A stretch of 64,000 bases of DNA from Hsuehochloa calcarea (GCA_036346395.1 CM070604.1:7239904-7303903), one strand, 5' to 3'; counted from the stretch's first letter, positions 37,195-49,557 are shown. Notes: generated by a model not told the origin, from the sequence alone. Translations and numbers: made by a program.

Positions 37195-38025
37195 ACAAGA
37201 ACTCCATCGATCCAACCATGTATAGTTTGTATGGTCAGAGCGTATAGCTACTCTCTCCCCTCAGAAGTCCTTGTAAAATTATTTTGATGCATGTTTGCAT
37301 AGATCAAAATCAAATAGCGATATTTTTTGCCTAGAACTTCATTTTATATATATATAAATTAGCTGAATACTCGTACTTTGCTACGGCTAAAAAAAATACC
37401 ATATTACCCCCAAACATCTTGAGTCGATATCATCAGATCGGCCTGCTGGACCTACACCCTCGGCTCTGCCTATGCGCACACGGCTCGCGGCTCCGCCGTG
37501 TGCCCGGTAGAGCTTTGTTGTGTTTTATGTATTTTCCTGTTAGAGAATTTTTAGGATTGTGGAATTTGTTTGTTGGTATATTATTTTTTCTGTTTTTTTA
37601 GATATTTTTAGGGAGGTGGAAGGGGGAGTTAGGAGGAGAACGTATCACCATTCATCACTAAGTCTTTTTAAGTAATAAAGATATAGAAAATGAACACACG
37701 TATATTCTTGGATGTACTCAGTACAATGATGTACCAACGAATGTATGCCGCACATTCTTGTGAAACACACACTAATAAATGGTCTATTTTTTCGTGAATT
37801 AGCACGTCATACATTCATACTCCTGTGTCGACATTCCTCACCGTGGTAGCACAGAGTAAATATGCAAGTGGTTTATGTTGTTCTCTCCGGTTCTCCATTG
37901 CATGCAGGCATACAGCTAATGCTATTGGCGCAGACAATTCCACAGAAACCGATACAGATTCAGTCCGTTTCCATTTCTTTTCTTTCTTCTTCTTCCTTTT
38001 TTTTTCGCGGCGTTAGGCGGAGACA
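37195..38025. other. 3' flank of methyltransferase; no other gene
   Basis: Contains the methyltransferase 3' UTR, then AT-rich repeat-like sequence (CGTACTTTGCTACGGC at 37372-37387). A short open frame at 37862 leads into the strictosidine-synthase-like pseudogene, but its N-terminal part is not recognisable. Confidence 0.4.
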
Positions 38026-38626
38026 GCGCCTGGCTCTGCGCGAGCCGGAGCACGTCGCCTTGTTCGGCGACGGCCACGGCGGTGGGCCGTACTTCGCCCC
38101 GCCCCCGGGCGCGTGCATGCTCAAGTGGGTCGGCACGCGGATGTTCGCATACAGGCCGAGCTACAGCAAGAATGCCGTTGTTGTGTGCGGCGGCGACCTA
38201 CCAGGCCCCGATGAACCTCACGGAGCGCTTGACACAGCGCGGCGGTGGGATTGCCGCCCGCCCGGCGCGTGCTCAAGTGGGTCGGCACGCGGATGTTCGC
38301 GTACAGGCCGAGCTACAGCAAGAACGCCGTGTTGTGTGCGGCGGCGACCTACCAGGCCCCGATGAGCCTCACGGAGCGCGCGTGTTACCGCGCAGTGGGC
38401 ATGCGGTTGCAGACTTGCAGTACGAGTCGGGTTACTTCTACATCGCCGACGCGTACATGAGGCTAATGCGGGTGGGTTCGGACGGCGGGGAGGCGACGGT
38501 GCTGGCCGACGGCTCCACGGGCGTCCTGGCCGTGGACCAGGTGACCGAGGATGTCTACTTCACGCGGATGGTCACCATCACCACCACGGGAGGAGACGAC
38601 TCATCGACACCAACAGGGTGTCGTTA
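38026..38626 (+). pseudogene. Strictosidine-synthase-like pseudogene, 5' part
   Basis: Seen in shifting frames: REPEHVALFGDGHGGGPYFA, LKWVGTRMFAYRPSYSKNAV, SGYFYIADAYMRLMRVGSDG, GEATVLADGSTGVLAVDQVT, then EDVYFT. These match the order of the strictosidine-synthase-like family: an early blade, then YIADAY, then VDQVTG-VYFT. The block from the W to about 38228 is duplicated in tandem at 38253-38379, and frames do not join across it. The family in plants has a six-bladed propeller fold and is often secreted; most members are not alkaloid enzymes. This copy is broken and continues at about 40562 after a 1.9-kb interruption. Confidence 0.75.
38098..38379 (+). repeat. Tandem duplication inside the pseudogene
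   Basis: CTCAAGTGGGTCGGCACGCG occurs at 38120 and 38272, a 152-base period. The matching blocks run about 38098-38228 and 38253-38379 with few differences, so the duplication is fairly recent. Confidence 0.9.
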
Positions 38627-40561
38627 ATCGCGGGCTATTAGTGATTTGTCGATTGAGAAAAGAAGAAATAAAAAAAGAAAAGAGAAAGAGGACCCCACCG
38701 GTCATTGGCGTAGGGGAGGGATAAGGTCATTGACCTTGTTTCCATCCGAAGTGAGGAAGGGATTTGGTGCTGGGCTTGGCTCTCTCGGCTGACAAATGAC
38801 AATCTAACGGGCAACGCGGTCCTCGTGGGCAGCACGGGCGAGAAGTGTGCTCGGCTCCTTCTCCTCTTCAATTGTGAGCTCTTCTTCTCCTTAATACTTT
38901 TTCTGCTGGCGCTCGATTGAAACACAGTGAGATTTTCCTTCTCCTTTTTTTCTTTTGTTCTTCTTCTCCGATTGGACTTGGTCTTTGGGTCTGTTGTATT
39001 GTCGTGCTCATCTCGGTGCTGACAGCAGCAAGTTTCGGCCCCTTTCCTCCTTGTGCATTTCCCATTCGGTTTCTAGCGCGATCTCTCTGTTGAGGTAGCA
39101 GTGAGGAAATTTGGAGATTGGACCCGACAGGCTCATGATCGATTTGTGAAGAGAAGAACTTCGTTTTTCTTGGTGCTTGGTGGTGTGCTTTGGCCGGTGC
39201 ACCTTTGTGGTTCTTGTGCAACATCCCCTATACCTTGGCTTCGTATTTCGGTGTGTCCTGGATTGCGAAGGTTGACATTGTGTCTCGTCAACCTTGTCTG
39301 GTGATTCGCGGCACAGCGAGACAACAGGTTTTCTGAGACAGCGCCATTAGGTGTGCCTTGTCCGGTTCTTCTCGGTGGCTTTGATTGCCGTCGACTCTGT
39401 GAGTATTCTGTTTTTCAGTTTCACATTACATTTGCTTATGTGTTGTGCTAGTAGAAGATTCAAATTCAATCAATTTGATTAACTCTAGTACCGGAAGATA
39501 TAGCAAAGTAATATTGTGGGCTCAGTTAAATGCTTAATGAGGATGTTTGTCATATAATAAAATTGGTATGATAGTAAAATTTGGCTTGAGCTCTTTTGCG
39601 ATTGCTTACTGCTGTTAGTACATCTCGTTCTAGAGGCTCTGTTATTTTCAGTGATTCAGTTGCATTTGTGTATACTGTATTGGATTAATTATTGCTCTGT
39701 GACCCTGTTGATTCTCTTTCAGCCGATTGGCTTTCATACTACAATCTATGATCTTTTGCACTGTTAGTTATATACCTTTCTGTTGACTGAAATGCTAAGA
39801 TTTTGATACTGTGATTCTTTGCACTGTTAAGCAAAATCACTTCAAATGTGCATGAAAAGAAACTCGGTGTTTATGATATTAAATTTTGATATTTTAGTGA
39901 AGCATTCTCTTGAGCTCAAAGTCTATTTTTTATTGTCATATTCAACTAAATGAAGAGTATAGACATTAGTATTGAGAAGACCAAGATTTTATCTTGTGCA
40001 ACCCTACATCTGAGAGAAACAATCATATAATTAAGTCTGAGCATTATGCTGATTTCTATTGTTGCCATGTTCTATGGTTTGAGCATACTACCCTATATAG
40101 GAAGCGTTTTTTCTACTTTTGGAAGTAGTTACTCCATATTCCGTATCTCACAACGTAGAGAGTATCTTACGCAACTGAGAGTATGTATGTGCAGTATACG
40201 AGTATATATGACCACTTAAGTGGTATTTACACCTTTTTAGGGGTAGTATGTACAATTTTTTTAGATATACTCATTTTTATGTTCGAATATGAAGGTATTT
40301 ACAAAATATATTAAAAACCATGGACTCTCTTGCAAATTTTTCGTGTGGTTCACATTGAGGTATCTTATAATTAATATATGAGTATACCCAAGGTGGCAAA
40401 GGAGTATTTCAAGTTTTTTAGGTGGTATATCAGAGGTGTGAGTAACTACACCCGGGAGTAGAAGGTGTGTGTGTGTGTACTGTTATTTAAATACTATTGG
40501 AATTATGCTTTATTTATTGTTAATTATGCTAGAATTAAGTCTAAAAGTTTGCTAAAATTGT
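38627..40561. other. Interruption between two pseudogene parts
   Basis: About 1.9 kb of non-coding sequence separates residues that are adjacent in the protein family. It holds purine-rich sequence near 38650-38700, pyrimidine-rich stretches, and the small foldback at 40111-40465. It may be a degenerate intron or an insertion; no target duplication was found. Confidence 0.4.
40111..40465. repeat. Foldback MITE related to the one at 10.8 kb
   Basis: The left end TTCTACTTTTGGAAGTAGTT and the reverse complement of the right end (TTCTACTCCCGGGTGTAGTT) match, giving inverted termini of about 30 bases. Interior phrases (GGTGGTATAT, AGTATCTTATAAT-like) recall the larger foldback at 10839-11408. Probably the same or a sister family. 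Confidence 0.55.
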
Positions 40562-40711
40562 CATTTTTACAACACACGGCTCATCATGGAGTACGACCGG
40601 CGGCCCGACCGGGTCACCGTGCTCCAGTTCGACGTGACCAACTTCCACAGCCACATAAGCATCGGCTCCCGCGCTGACAGGACCCACCTCGTGCATGAGT
40701 CGGGATTTTAG
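40562..40711 (+). pseudogene. Strictosidine-synthase-like pseudogene, 3' part
   Basis: One frame reads TRLIMEYDRRPDRVTVLQFD then, further on, RADRTHLVHESG. This follows the family order: a G-R-L-x-x-YD segment, then TVLQ, then ADRTHLV, with about the right spacing. The rest of the gene is absent; a repeat-like segment starts at about 40705. Confidence 0.7.
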
Positions 40712-40922
40712 TTTAAATTCATCCATCCACGTGGATCCCGATTGGAAATGAGATTCTCAAACAAACCCCGAGTGTAGGGAGCCATAAAATGATGCCTTGG
40801 ATACAACCAGACCATTCATACACTACGTTCTAATTCTAAAAGCAAAATAAAGTGAAATTCCTGTATACACGATGCAAAACTCAAATCAAAGTTGTTTTTT
40901 TATGGAACATCAAGATGCCTTC

Positions 40923-43900
40923 TGTCGGGACCCGAAAATACATCTCAGGAACCCTCTGTGTATTCTGAACTAGTCCCAGATCAGTAGCTAGCTCACACAG
41001 GAAACAGTGATGAAATACCATCCATTTATTCGATTTAACTAGAAAGATCTCAAAATAATAATAACTGGACCTTATGGTCAATGTTTACTTAACTTACCAC
41101 GTAGGGCTAAAGAAACAAATAAACTTTGCAGCGGAACGAGAAACTTGGAAAGGCCAATCAACATGCCCACATGCAATCAAGTGGAGAACGCATCCTAATC
41201 CGCAAAACCTTCATAGTCTTCCTTCTGAAAGAACTCCTGTGCAGCTTGATATTCTTCAACTGATCAACAAAGGCATAAGCCGTGAGTACATAAAGCACTC
41301 AGCAGGCCGTAGGAAAATGTATGCAAATAGTATTCATGCAAGGCTTACCAAAGGTTAGTTGTATGGTTCTTTTGCCGAAAACAGCATTTATGTCAAATAC
41401 AATAAATAGATTGAAATGCGTAATTGAAAAGAATAATAAATACTTAAACAATTTCTTTGAAACAACCAGTGAACTAACCATTCACTTCTCAACCAAACCA
41501 ATGACAAGTGAACTCCCCATTCACCCATCGACACAAACTACCAAGTGAATTACCCATTCACCGAACAAATATTATATTCATCAAGTGAACTTCCCATTCA
41601 CACTCCGACTCATTTTAGAAGAAACTCTATCTCCCATGTGAAATCCCGAGCACGTCCATAACCGCGGACACGGCTATTCGAATAGTTTTACACACTCTGC
41701 AGAGGTTGTACAGCTTGACCCAGAAGACACGACTTCTCTAGTTGGTTTGGCATCCGTCGATACCACTGCTCACTACCTTAGGTAAGCAGGCTAGAGCACG
41801 TGACAAAGCCTTTACAGAGCTCCTTCTTAACCCAGTTCTGCCCGCTAAGGTTTCAACACTGAATGTCTCCATCCGACCAGACAGGGCCCCCCTCTTGCGC
41901 TATAGTGAGTACGTACCCTGTAACTCACTCTTCCAAGACAGAACCAGAATTAAGACATTGCTAATTAATCAGCCAGGTCCCGCCCATACAGGACATGTGG
42001 TTGTACGGTTAAGGCTCAGTTCAATGGCGCACAAGATTAAGTCATTGACAAGTTACTCAGGCGATCTTTCCACAAACCCACAACGTGTTAAATCCACACC
42101 CTCAATCCACCATCCACTCGCCTGAGTGAAAATCATTTTGTTTAAAAGAAACCAATGACATCCCCTGTCATGGAACACCAATTTTACAAAGTGGCTAACC
42201 ACCACAATTCCATTTATCATTAAATCAAGATTAATCATTATGACACATATGATGATGAACCCATCGAGACTAGGCTTGACTAAGCACCAATACGATACCC
42301 ATGTTGGTGATACGAATATGTCCAACTAAAATTATCCAAGCTAGGGTGACAAAGGATTCATGTCATTCAAATGTTCAATGGAGGCATAATGACAACAGGT
42401 AATAACTAAACCCAAAACAATTGATATAAAGATAGCATGCAATTGTATAAAACAATATACTTTTGAAATCATAGGATCAATATGATCAAAGGACTACGGC
42501 TTGCCTTGGAATAAATCCTGGGATTGATCTTGATCTTGGTGTACTTCTCCTTGTTCAAAACTTCCCGAAGTAGCAACGCCTACTACTTAAAATAAGCAAA
42601 TAGAACAAATAAATATCAAACAGAGATAAAACCAACTCCAAAAGTTAAATAAAAATCATAAATAAATAGAGCTCGAATTTAGATGAATTTACAAATTTGA
42701 ATGGGCTCAATCGGAGTTCGGATGCAAAAGATATGGGCTTTGGAAGTTTCAAAATAAATTAAAACCCAAAATTGGATTTTAATTTGATTTCCCGAATTAT
42801 TTTTAAATGGAAAAATTGACTTATGACGTCGGCTGACATCAGCGAGGAATTACCGCTGAAAAATAAAAGAAAAAGAAAAAGAAACTGCCGGCTGACAAGT
42901 GGGCCCCACTGGTTAGTGGCTCGGTCCACCGTGAACTGAGTCCAAGGAGGTTTGGCTTCGGGAAAAACTGGACGTGCCACCTGGCTGCGACACGCAGGCG
43001 CCACGCTAGCAAAAAGACGACGTGGCCGAGGAGGTGGCGGCTGAGGTGGCTTGCCACGTTGGCACAGAGAGCAACCGCAGAGGAGGCAGCCGTGGCCAGC
43101 CGAGTGGCGCGCGGCGGACGGCGCGGCGTGGCAATGGCGGACGATGGCAAAACGGAACCCTGGGGAGACGGTGGAGCTCTGGGAGGTGGTGGCTTGGCTC
43201 AGGCTGCGGTGACTCACCGGCGGCGGCAACAAAGGGCGGCGGCGGTTGTCGGACAAAACCGAAATGGCGAAATGAAGCTCTTGGGCCTCGAGCGACCAGC
43301 GCAAAATGTAGCCCTTGCAAATGCAGACCTGGAGGCGGTGGAATCACGGCCGGGGACGGAGTGTTGACGGCGAATTGCGGCGGCGAAGAGGCTTTGGCCG
43401 TCGGCGGTCTTTCGGCTATTGCGGCGCAACGAAGACGATCCCGGGGGCGGCGCCTTAGGGTTTTGGAGGAGGGAGGAGAGGCGAAGAATTTGGTGCGGTC
43501 GGGGTCCCTTTTATAGCACTGGACGGGGAGTCCGAGGTGGAGACGACGGCGGCAGCGGCGTGCGGCATCGGGACTCGAGGAGTCCAGGTTGAAGACGATG
43601 ACACGCTGGCGATGGCGGGGTCCACCGGACATAGAGGAAGAAGCGAAGCGTGGCGGCCAGCTTCAGCGAGGCCACCGGCAGAGGGCGAGCGCGCGAAGCC
43701 GGGCCGAGGCTTGCAGCGCGGCGGAGTTGGGCCGAGGAGAAAGGCGAACTCGAAATGATGATGGGCTTGACTATTCGCTTAGAAATTAATATGTTTTTCT
43801 TTTTATAAAATCCTGAAAATCCAAATGGCAATTAGAAACTAGCAAATGCACTCAGAAAAATTCTATAAAAATATCTAAGCCCATAGAATCCAAATAAAAT

Positions 43901-44049
43901 AATTTTAATAATAGTTGATGTTGGAGTTAATCATGTTAAATTGTTTCTATCTCTGAAATTTCTAATTAAGCTTTAACTTTAGTAGAAAAATTCAAATGGT
44001 TATTTTTCTTTTAAAACTTTAAAACAGACCAAAATTTTGGGATGTTACA
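40923..44049 (-). mobile_element. Solo LTR, Ty3/gypsy-like, 3.1 kb
   Basis: On the minus strand the element begins TGTAACATCCC (44049) and ends GGTCCCGACA (40923), the TG...CA LTR form. CCTTC lies directly on both sides (40918-40922 and 44050-44054), an exact 5-bp target duplication. It has no PBS, polypurine tract or coding domain, so it is a solo LTR left by recombination. A second, truncated LTR of the same family lies at 49558-51812 in the other orientation. The GC-rich open frames at 42759-43831 belong to this LTR and are not genes. Confidence 0.88.
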
Positions 44050-44294
44050 CCTTCCAAACGAGCGAAGCATTAATTCTGCTGAGAACTCCCATGAACTGAG
44101 CAGCATCACTGTTTATGTGGAGTATCTTGGACACGGAGTTGTGCTTCTTTAATTTATCACAATGCCCATATCCAATTGTTGTTTTTTATTTCCTTGTGCA
44201 ACATTCTGTGTCCAAGTTATAAAAGGGTAAATAAAATGGAAAGCGCTAGGAGATAGATGTACAGAGCAATGAAAACACCACTCACTCCTTGTCT

Positions 44295-44873
44295 ACTGCG
44301 CATAGGGATGGCAATTGGGCGCGGCGGGTACGGGTAATGCTCGCCCATACCCATACCCGCGACCCCGAATTCCTCCCACGGGCATACCCGCGAAGGACGA
44401 TGGGCGAACAACCTCGCCCATGCCTATCTCCCGCGGGCATGCCCGTTTACCCGCGAATAATGCATCGTCGCCCGTGGGTACCCATCGCCTGTGGGCATGC
44501 TCGTTACTCGCGAGCAATGCATACATCAAGTTCATCATAATTCACACATCAATGGTGCATCACACATTCAACAACTAATAAAGTTCATCACAATTCACAT
44601 ATCATGTTCGACAAGACAACTAATCAAGTTCAACAAATAAAATAAAAATACAAACTGACATAGTTCCTTACACATGCGGGTAGGTTACGGGTAATCGGAC
44701 GAAGCGGGTACGGGTGGAGCTTACTCATGCCCACGCCCGTTTACCCGATGGGCAAGGAATTGTGCCCGTTTTCATTCCCGTGGGCAAAGAAAGACACTCA
44801 TACCCGCCTCTATTAGGGTATTCGCCCGCGGGCACGATGGTAATCAGACACAATGGCCATCCCTAACTGCGCA
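44295..44873. mobile_element. hAT-like non-autonomous element, copy 2
   Basis: Element 44303-44865 starts TAGGGATGGCAATTG and ends GGCCATCCCTA. It is flanked by an exact 8-bp duplication ACTGCGCA (44295-44302 and 44866-44873). Internal sequence matches the copy at 27590-28157 in reverse orientation, including the AT-rich core. No coding capacity. Confidence 0.92.
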
Positions 44874-45999
44874 CGTGAGTCTCTTTTTTTACCGCCTTGA
44901 GCTTTCTTTCTCTCTCGCTTGCAGCAGCAGCGTTGGCATTGCTGGCCGGCTTTTTGGGAACACAAGCAGAGAACCAAGTTGGGGATAAAGGGAAACCGAA
45001 GAACACCTCACACGCATTGTTGGCGAAGCTGAGGCCCACCCAGCCCTCGCTTCGATCTGTGCCCTTTCACCTTCCAATACGTGGTACCTCTTGTTCTATG
45101 TGACCCTTTCTCTGTTTGGGCTGGGATTGGGGAGGCACAGCTAGGAAGGAGCGGTACTAATGGGTAGGTGAATTGACCGATGGGCTTTTCTTGGTTCATT
45201 GGTTTCTGCAAGGGAGGAAGAGGTTGGGGCCAAAAGTTTATTCATATGTTTTGATTCTAAGATTTTTGTGATGTTCTTCCTCTTTTCAACGAAATGCTGA
45301 GAAAATGTTGCATTGCATCAAATTCTTCTTCTTTTTAATCGTTGGAAAAAATGTTACAACCGTTGAAAAATGTTGTACACATTCTCCAGATGTTTCCTTT
45401 TGTTTTGATAGGTTGCATCCGCCGGTTCCTTTTGTTACAACTGTTGAGAAAAATATTGCGACCATTAAAAAAACGCGGTCGTTCAAAAAAAATGTTGCAC
45501 ACTTTTTGCTGTTGTTGCATCGGATTTTCCATTGTCATCTATTTTTCCAAATGTTGAACGCTGGGTTTGAGATGTTGCATTCTCTTTTTTCCTCACCTAG
45601 TTTGAAACCCAATTTTTTTGTTACGACCGTTAAAAAAATGCTGCAACTGTTCTTCCATTATTTTATATTGGAGCGTACGATGAAAGTCTTCCATCCGTAC
45701 ATCCGATCCTCAGTTGCACCCAAATAAAATTGATCACAAACACGGCACAGTCAGCCTGCCTCAATTTACAAATGCTGATGAATCGAATACCCGTGAAGAT
45801 TAGAGCTTCCAAAATGGAGCCAGGCGGCCCACGTGCAAAGTCTCTATTTCGATTGGTAAAATTGACGTTTTGTCACTCTAAATACCAAAATTGCTAAGAT
45901 TTGCTGTGTGAGCTGTGCCACGCTCTTGAAAGTTTTACTTATTAATATATGCTAAAGTATATAGGTTCCTATATGAAAATTTGTTGCTAATTATCAGGC
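44874..45999. other. Non-coding with degenerate GTTGCAACCGTT-like motifs
   Basis: Between about 45300 and 45720 a loose motif (ATGTTGCA, then ACCGTTGAAAAA) recurs many times at irregular spacing, like the sub-terminal repeats of some DNA transposons. A frame at 45305-45727 is open only by chance. The region before 46000 may be the intron of the methyltransferase duplicate. Confidence 0.4.
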
Positions 46000-46200
46000 A
46001 GATGAAATGTTCCTGAGGTCTGGTGGTGTCCTCGTGGCAACACCTTCTTATCCTCTCAGGAATAATCCATTCTCTGTTAAAGTGTCAAGGCCACTGAGAC
46101 AGGTAATTTTTTGCTACTTATTTTTATGCTTAGATGCACTTTACTTCTTTATATTGCAGACTGCTTTATATGCTTGGAGACGTCTAGAGCATAACACGTA
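46000..46200 (+). pseudogene. Duplicated fragment of the methyltransferase gene
   Basis: 46001-46101 closely resembles exon 6 of the intact gene at 36860-36973: LRSGGVLVAT and NNPFSVKVSRPLRQ against LRPGGVFVAT and NNPFSVEALRPLRQ. The following intron (46102-46160) is also similar, ending ATATTGCAG, but the next exon is replaced by unrelated sequence. Because intron sequence is kept, this is a DNA-level copy, not a retrocopy. It has a GT donor where the intact gene has GC. Exons 1-5 and 7 are missing. Confidence 0.82.
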
Positions 46201-46659
46201 GAACAACTGTCTCTATTCCCTCTTTTCTTCCTTCTGCAAACATGTGCTGTTGTATTGCGTCGTCTGAACCTCGTCGACTCTTCTTCTTGTCGTGTACCTT
46301 GAAGAAGGGGGCGGTATCTCTGAGCCGTTACTGCTGTGAAGACCTGCACGGGGGGCAGCAATAAGGTTTCTTGGTAGCGCACATCTGCGCGACCGCTTGT
46401 TTCGCTGATTCATCTACGTTTCTGCACTGCATCGAGTATGCGTCTGCTGCTTCCTGTTCTTCATCGAACTCGTCTGTAAGTCTTTCGTGTGACTGATTGA
46501 CTTGTTTACATTTTGTTTTTGCTTATATTGTGAAGTGCAATGAGTTGCCTGCTGTTAGTGCTGATTTATGCATCATTAATCCTTTTCAATATATGTTTTC
46601 TATTAAAATCTGGAATTAAAATATTACCCTCATTTTCAACATTTCAGAAACCTTATTGT
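46201..46659. other. Non-coding, no gene seen
   Basis: No supported feature. The right side passes into the copia remnant. Confidence 0.4.
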
Positions 46660-49240
46660 AAACTTTGTTGCAACATAAATATGGTTGGAGCAACCTCGGA
46701 AACCCTTTAAGGGATTAGAGGACGAAAAGAACTTGGCACCATTAGATCTCGTTCATTTAGATTTGTGTGAAATAAATGGATTGTTGACAAAAGAAGGTAA
46801 AAGATAAATTTTTTTAGCCTTTATTGATGATGCAACATGCAATTGCTATGTGTTTTTGCTAAAACTAAGGATAAAACTTTAAACTTCTTTAAGACTTATA
46901 AGGCCGAAGTTGAGAACCAACTAGAGAAGAAAGTAAAAAGACTAAGGTCTGGTCGTGGAGGAGAGTACATCTCTCATGAATTTTTCTAATTCTGTTCTGA
47001 GCATGGAATAGTCTATGAATTTACACCACCATATTCACCCCAATCAAATGTGGTAGCTGAGAGAAAAAACCGGACACCAACAGACTTGGTTAATGCCATG
47101 TTAGAGAGTGCTGGTATGCCTAAGGTATGGTGGGGGAAACTATATTAACAATAACTTTTGTGCTAAACAGAATAATCACTAAAAAGAGTGAGATTACGCC
47201 ATATAAGGGTACGCCATATAAGGTGTGGAATGAGAGAAAACCGAATGCCAATTTTTTGCGAACTTGGGGGTGTTTGGCAAAGGTCAATATACCATTGCAT
47301 AAAAAGAGAAAGCTTGTACCTAAAACAGTCGATTGTATTTTTCTAGGATATGCTCAAAATAGCACGACCTATAGATTTTTAGTAGTTAAATCAGAAACTC
47401 CTGAGATTATTGCTAACACAATAATGGAGTCTGGAGATGCTTCATTCTTTGAGGATTATTTTCCTATGAGAACTGCAAGCAGGTACTTCACGAACCGAGA
47501 ATGCTCAAACTAAAAATATTGAAAGTGAGAATAATCAAACTTCTGAACTTCCCACCGTTTTGAACCAATATGTCATATCCCTAAGGAGGATAACGATCTA
47601 GTCGCAGAAGCTCATCGCATGAGCAAGAGACGAAGGGTTGAGAAAACCTTTGGTGATGACTTTATTGTATACCTCGTAGATGATGTGCCAAAGACTCTTT
47701 CAGATACTTATGCATCTTTTGATGCTGAGCATTCGAAAAAGCAGTCCGTAGTGAGATGGACGCTATCATGGCTAACAGGACTTGGGAGATCACTGATCGT
47801 CCTATCGGGTGTAAACCTGTAGGATGTAAGTAGATCTTTAAAAAGAAACTAAGGTTTGATGGTACTATTGAGAAGTACAATGCAAGACTTATGACCAAGG
47901 GTTACACCTAGAAAGAGGGAGAATATTTCTTCGATACCTATTCTCATGTCGCCAGACTAACCACCATCCGATTGCTCCCTGAGTTAGCATCTTCCTATGG
48001 TCTACATGTCCATCAAATGGATATAAAGACAACTTTTCTTAATGGAGAGTTGGAGGAAGAAATCTATGTGGATCAACCGGATGGTGTTGTGATTTCTGAA
48101 CAGGAAAATAAGGTATGTAGATTATTGAAATCATTATATTGTCTAAAGCAAGCACCTAAACAATGACACGAGAAGTTTGATAAAACTTTGATGCCTGCTG
48201 ATTTTGTTGTGAATGAAGCTGATAAATGTGTATACTATCGTTGTGGTGGTGGTCAAGGAGTGATCTTGTACCTATATGTGGATGACATACTTATATTTGG
48301 AACAAACACTGCCGTAATTGATGAGGTCAAATCTTTGTTATCTCGATGCTTTGATATAAAAGACTTAGGAGATGCAAATGTCATTCTGAATATTAAATTG
48401 ATCAAGAATGAGGTTGGGATCACTTTGAGCCAATCCCATTATGCTAAGAAAATCTTAAACCGTTTTGGCTATGTGAATTGTAAAATTTCTCCAACACCCT
48501 ATGATGCGAGCATTAAGTTTTGAAAGAACCAAAGGCCAGGAAAAGATAAATTAAGATATTCACAAATTATTTGGTCACTCATGTATTTAGCTGGTGCCAC
48601 AAGACCTGACATTTCATTTGTTGTGTGCGAATTAAGGTTCATATCTAATCAAGGAGATGATCACTAGGAGGCACTTAAAAGAGTGTTGTGTTACTTGAAA
48701 GGCACAACATATCTTGGAATTACTTTTATTGGATATCCTTCTGTATTAGAAAGATACAGTGATTCCAATTTGATCTCTGATGCGGATGAGATCAAAGCTA
48801 CAAGCGGCCATGTGTTCACTTTAGCTGGTGTTGTAGTTTCATGAATGTCTTGCAAACAGATCATATTGACGAGGTCAACTATGGAAGCAGAACTTGTAGC
48901 ACTTGACACAACTACTGTAGAGGCTGAATGGCTAAGAAAGCTTCTGTTGGACTTGCTGTTGGTTGAGAAACTAATACCGGCAATCCTGATGTACTATGAT
49001 AATCAAATAATGTTGGCTAAAGTCACAAATACCTTGGATAATATGAAGTCCTCCAGACATGTGAAGTGTATGTTTAAATATGTCAGAAAACTGAGAAACT
49101 CGAGTGATTACTGAGAATTATATACGCACTGAGAAAAATCTAACATACCCTTTCACAAAGGGGCTAGCACAGAATGAGATTTCCGTTGCGTCTATGGACA
49201 TGGGAATGAGGCTGATTGGAGTTACAACTCAACAATAACC
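46660..49240 (+). pseudogene. Ty1/copia retrotransposon pol remnant
   Basis: Seen in order: integrase core pieces (HLDLCEINGLLTKEGKR at ~46750, FIDDAT at ~46823, YEFTPPYSPQSN at ~47017, AERKNRT); the integrase C-terminal region FLRTWGCLAKV and FLGYA (~47260-47360); reverse transcriptase HQMDIKTTFLNGELEEEIYV (~48013), LYCLKQAPKQ, and the catalytic YVDD at about 48276; RNase H SCKQIILTRSTMEAELVALD (~48850). Domain order integrase before RT is diagnostic of copia. Several in-frame stops and at least one frameshift break it, and gag and both LTRs are missing. The right end stops near the LTR piece at 49558. Confidence 0.9.
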
Positions 49241-49557
49241 CATACCTACTTGATCGGAGATCTCGTGACTTAGGTAATGGGAAAAACAAGTTGATGTTTG
49301 AACAAGAGAGTACATTTTAAAATATATATACTCGTGTCCTAATAAGCAGAGTACTCTAATCTATATGGAAGGGTGGCTTAAAGTCTTAAAGTATTCTAGT
49401 GTCTAGTGAGGGGAAAAAAGGTATTAGCCTATAGGATAACTAAAATGAATACACCTGCTTGAGCTTAACTGTGAGGTCGCAGTTCATGAGAATAGGGCAT
49501 TCTCTAGAAAACTCATGAGCAGATAAGGGAGCATGACAAAATAATGCTCCGTTTAGG
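49241..49557. other. Non-coding tail of copia remnant
   Basis: AT-rich sequence after RNase H, possibly the residual 3' untranslated region of the element. No LTR is recognisable. Confidence 0.4.

Noticed and set aside
38026..38626. Intact strictosidine synthase gene
   Set aside because: Frames change across the tandem duplication and the rest of the protein is missing or displaced.
42759..43831. GC-rich open frames up to 208 codons
   Set aside because: They lie within the solo LTR defined by TG...CA ends and the CCTTC duplication.
45305..45727. 140-codon ORF, Phe/His-rich
   Set aside because: Created by reading across a degenerate ATGTTGCA/ACCGTTGAAAAA repeat; composition unlike a protein gene.
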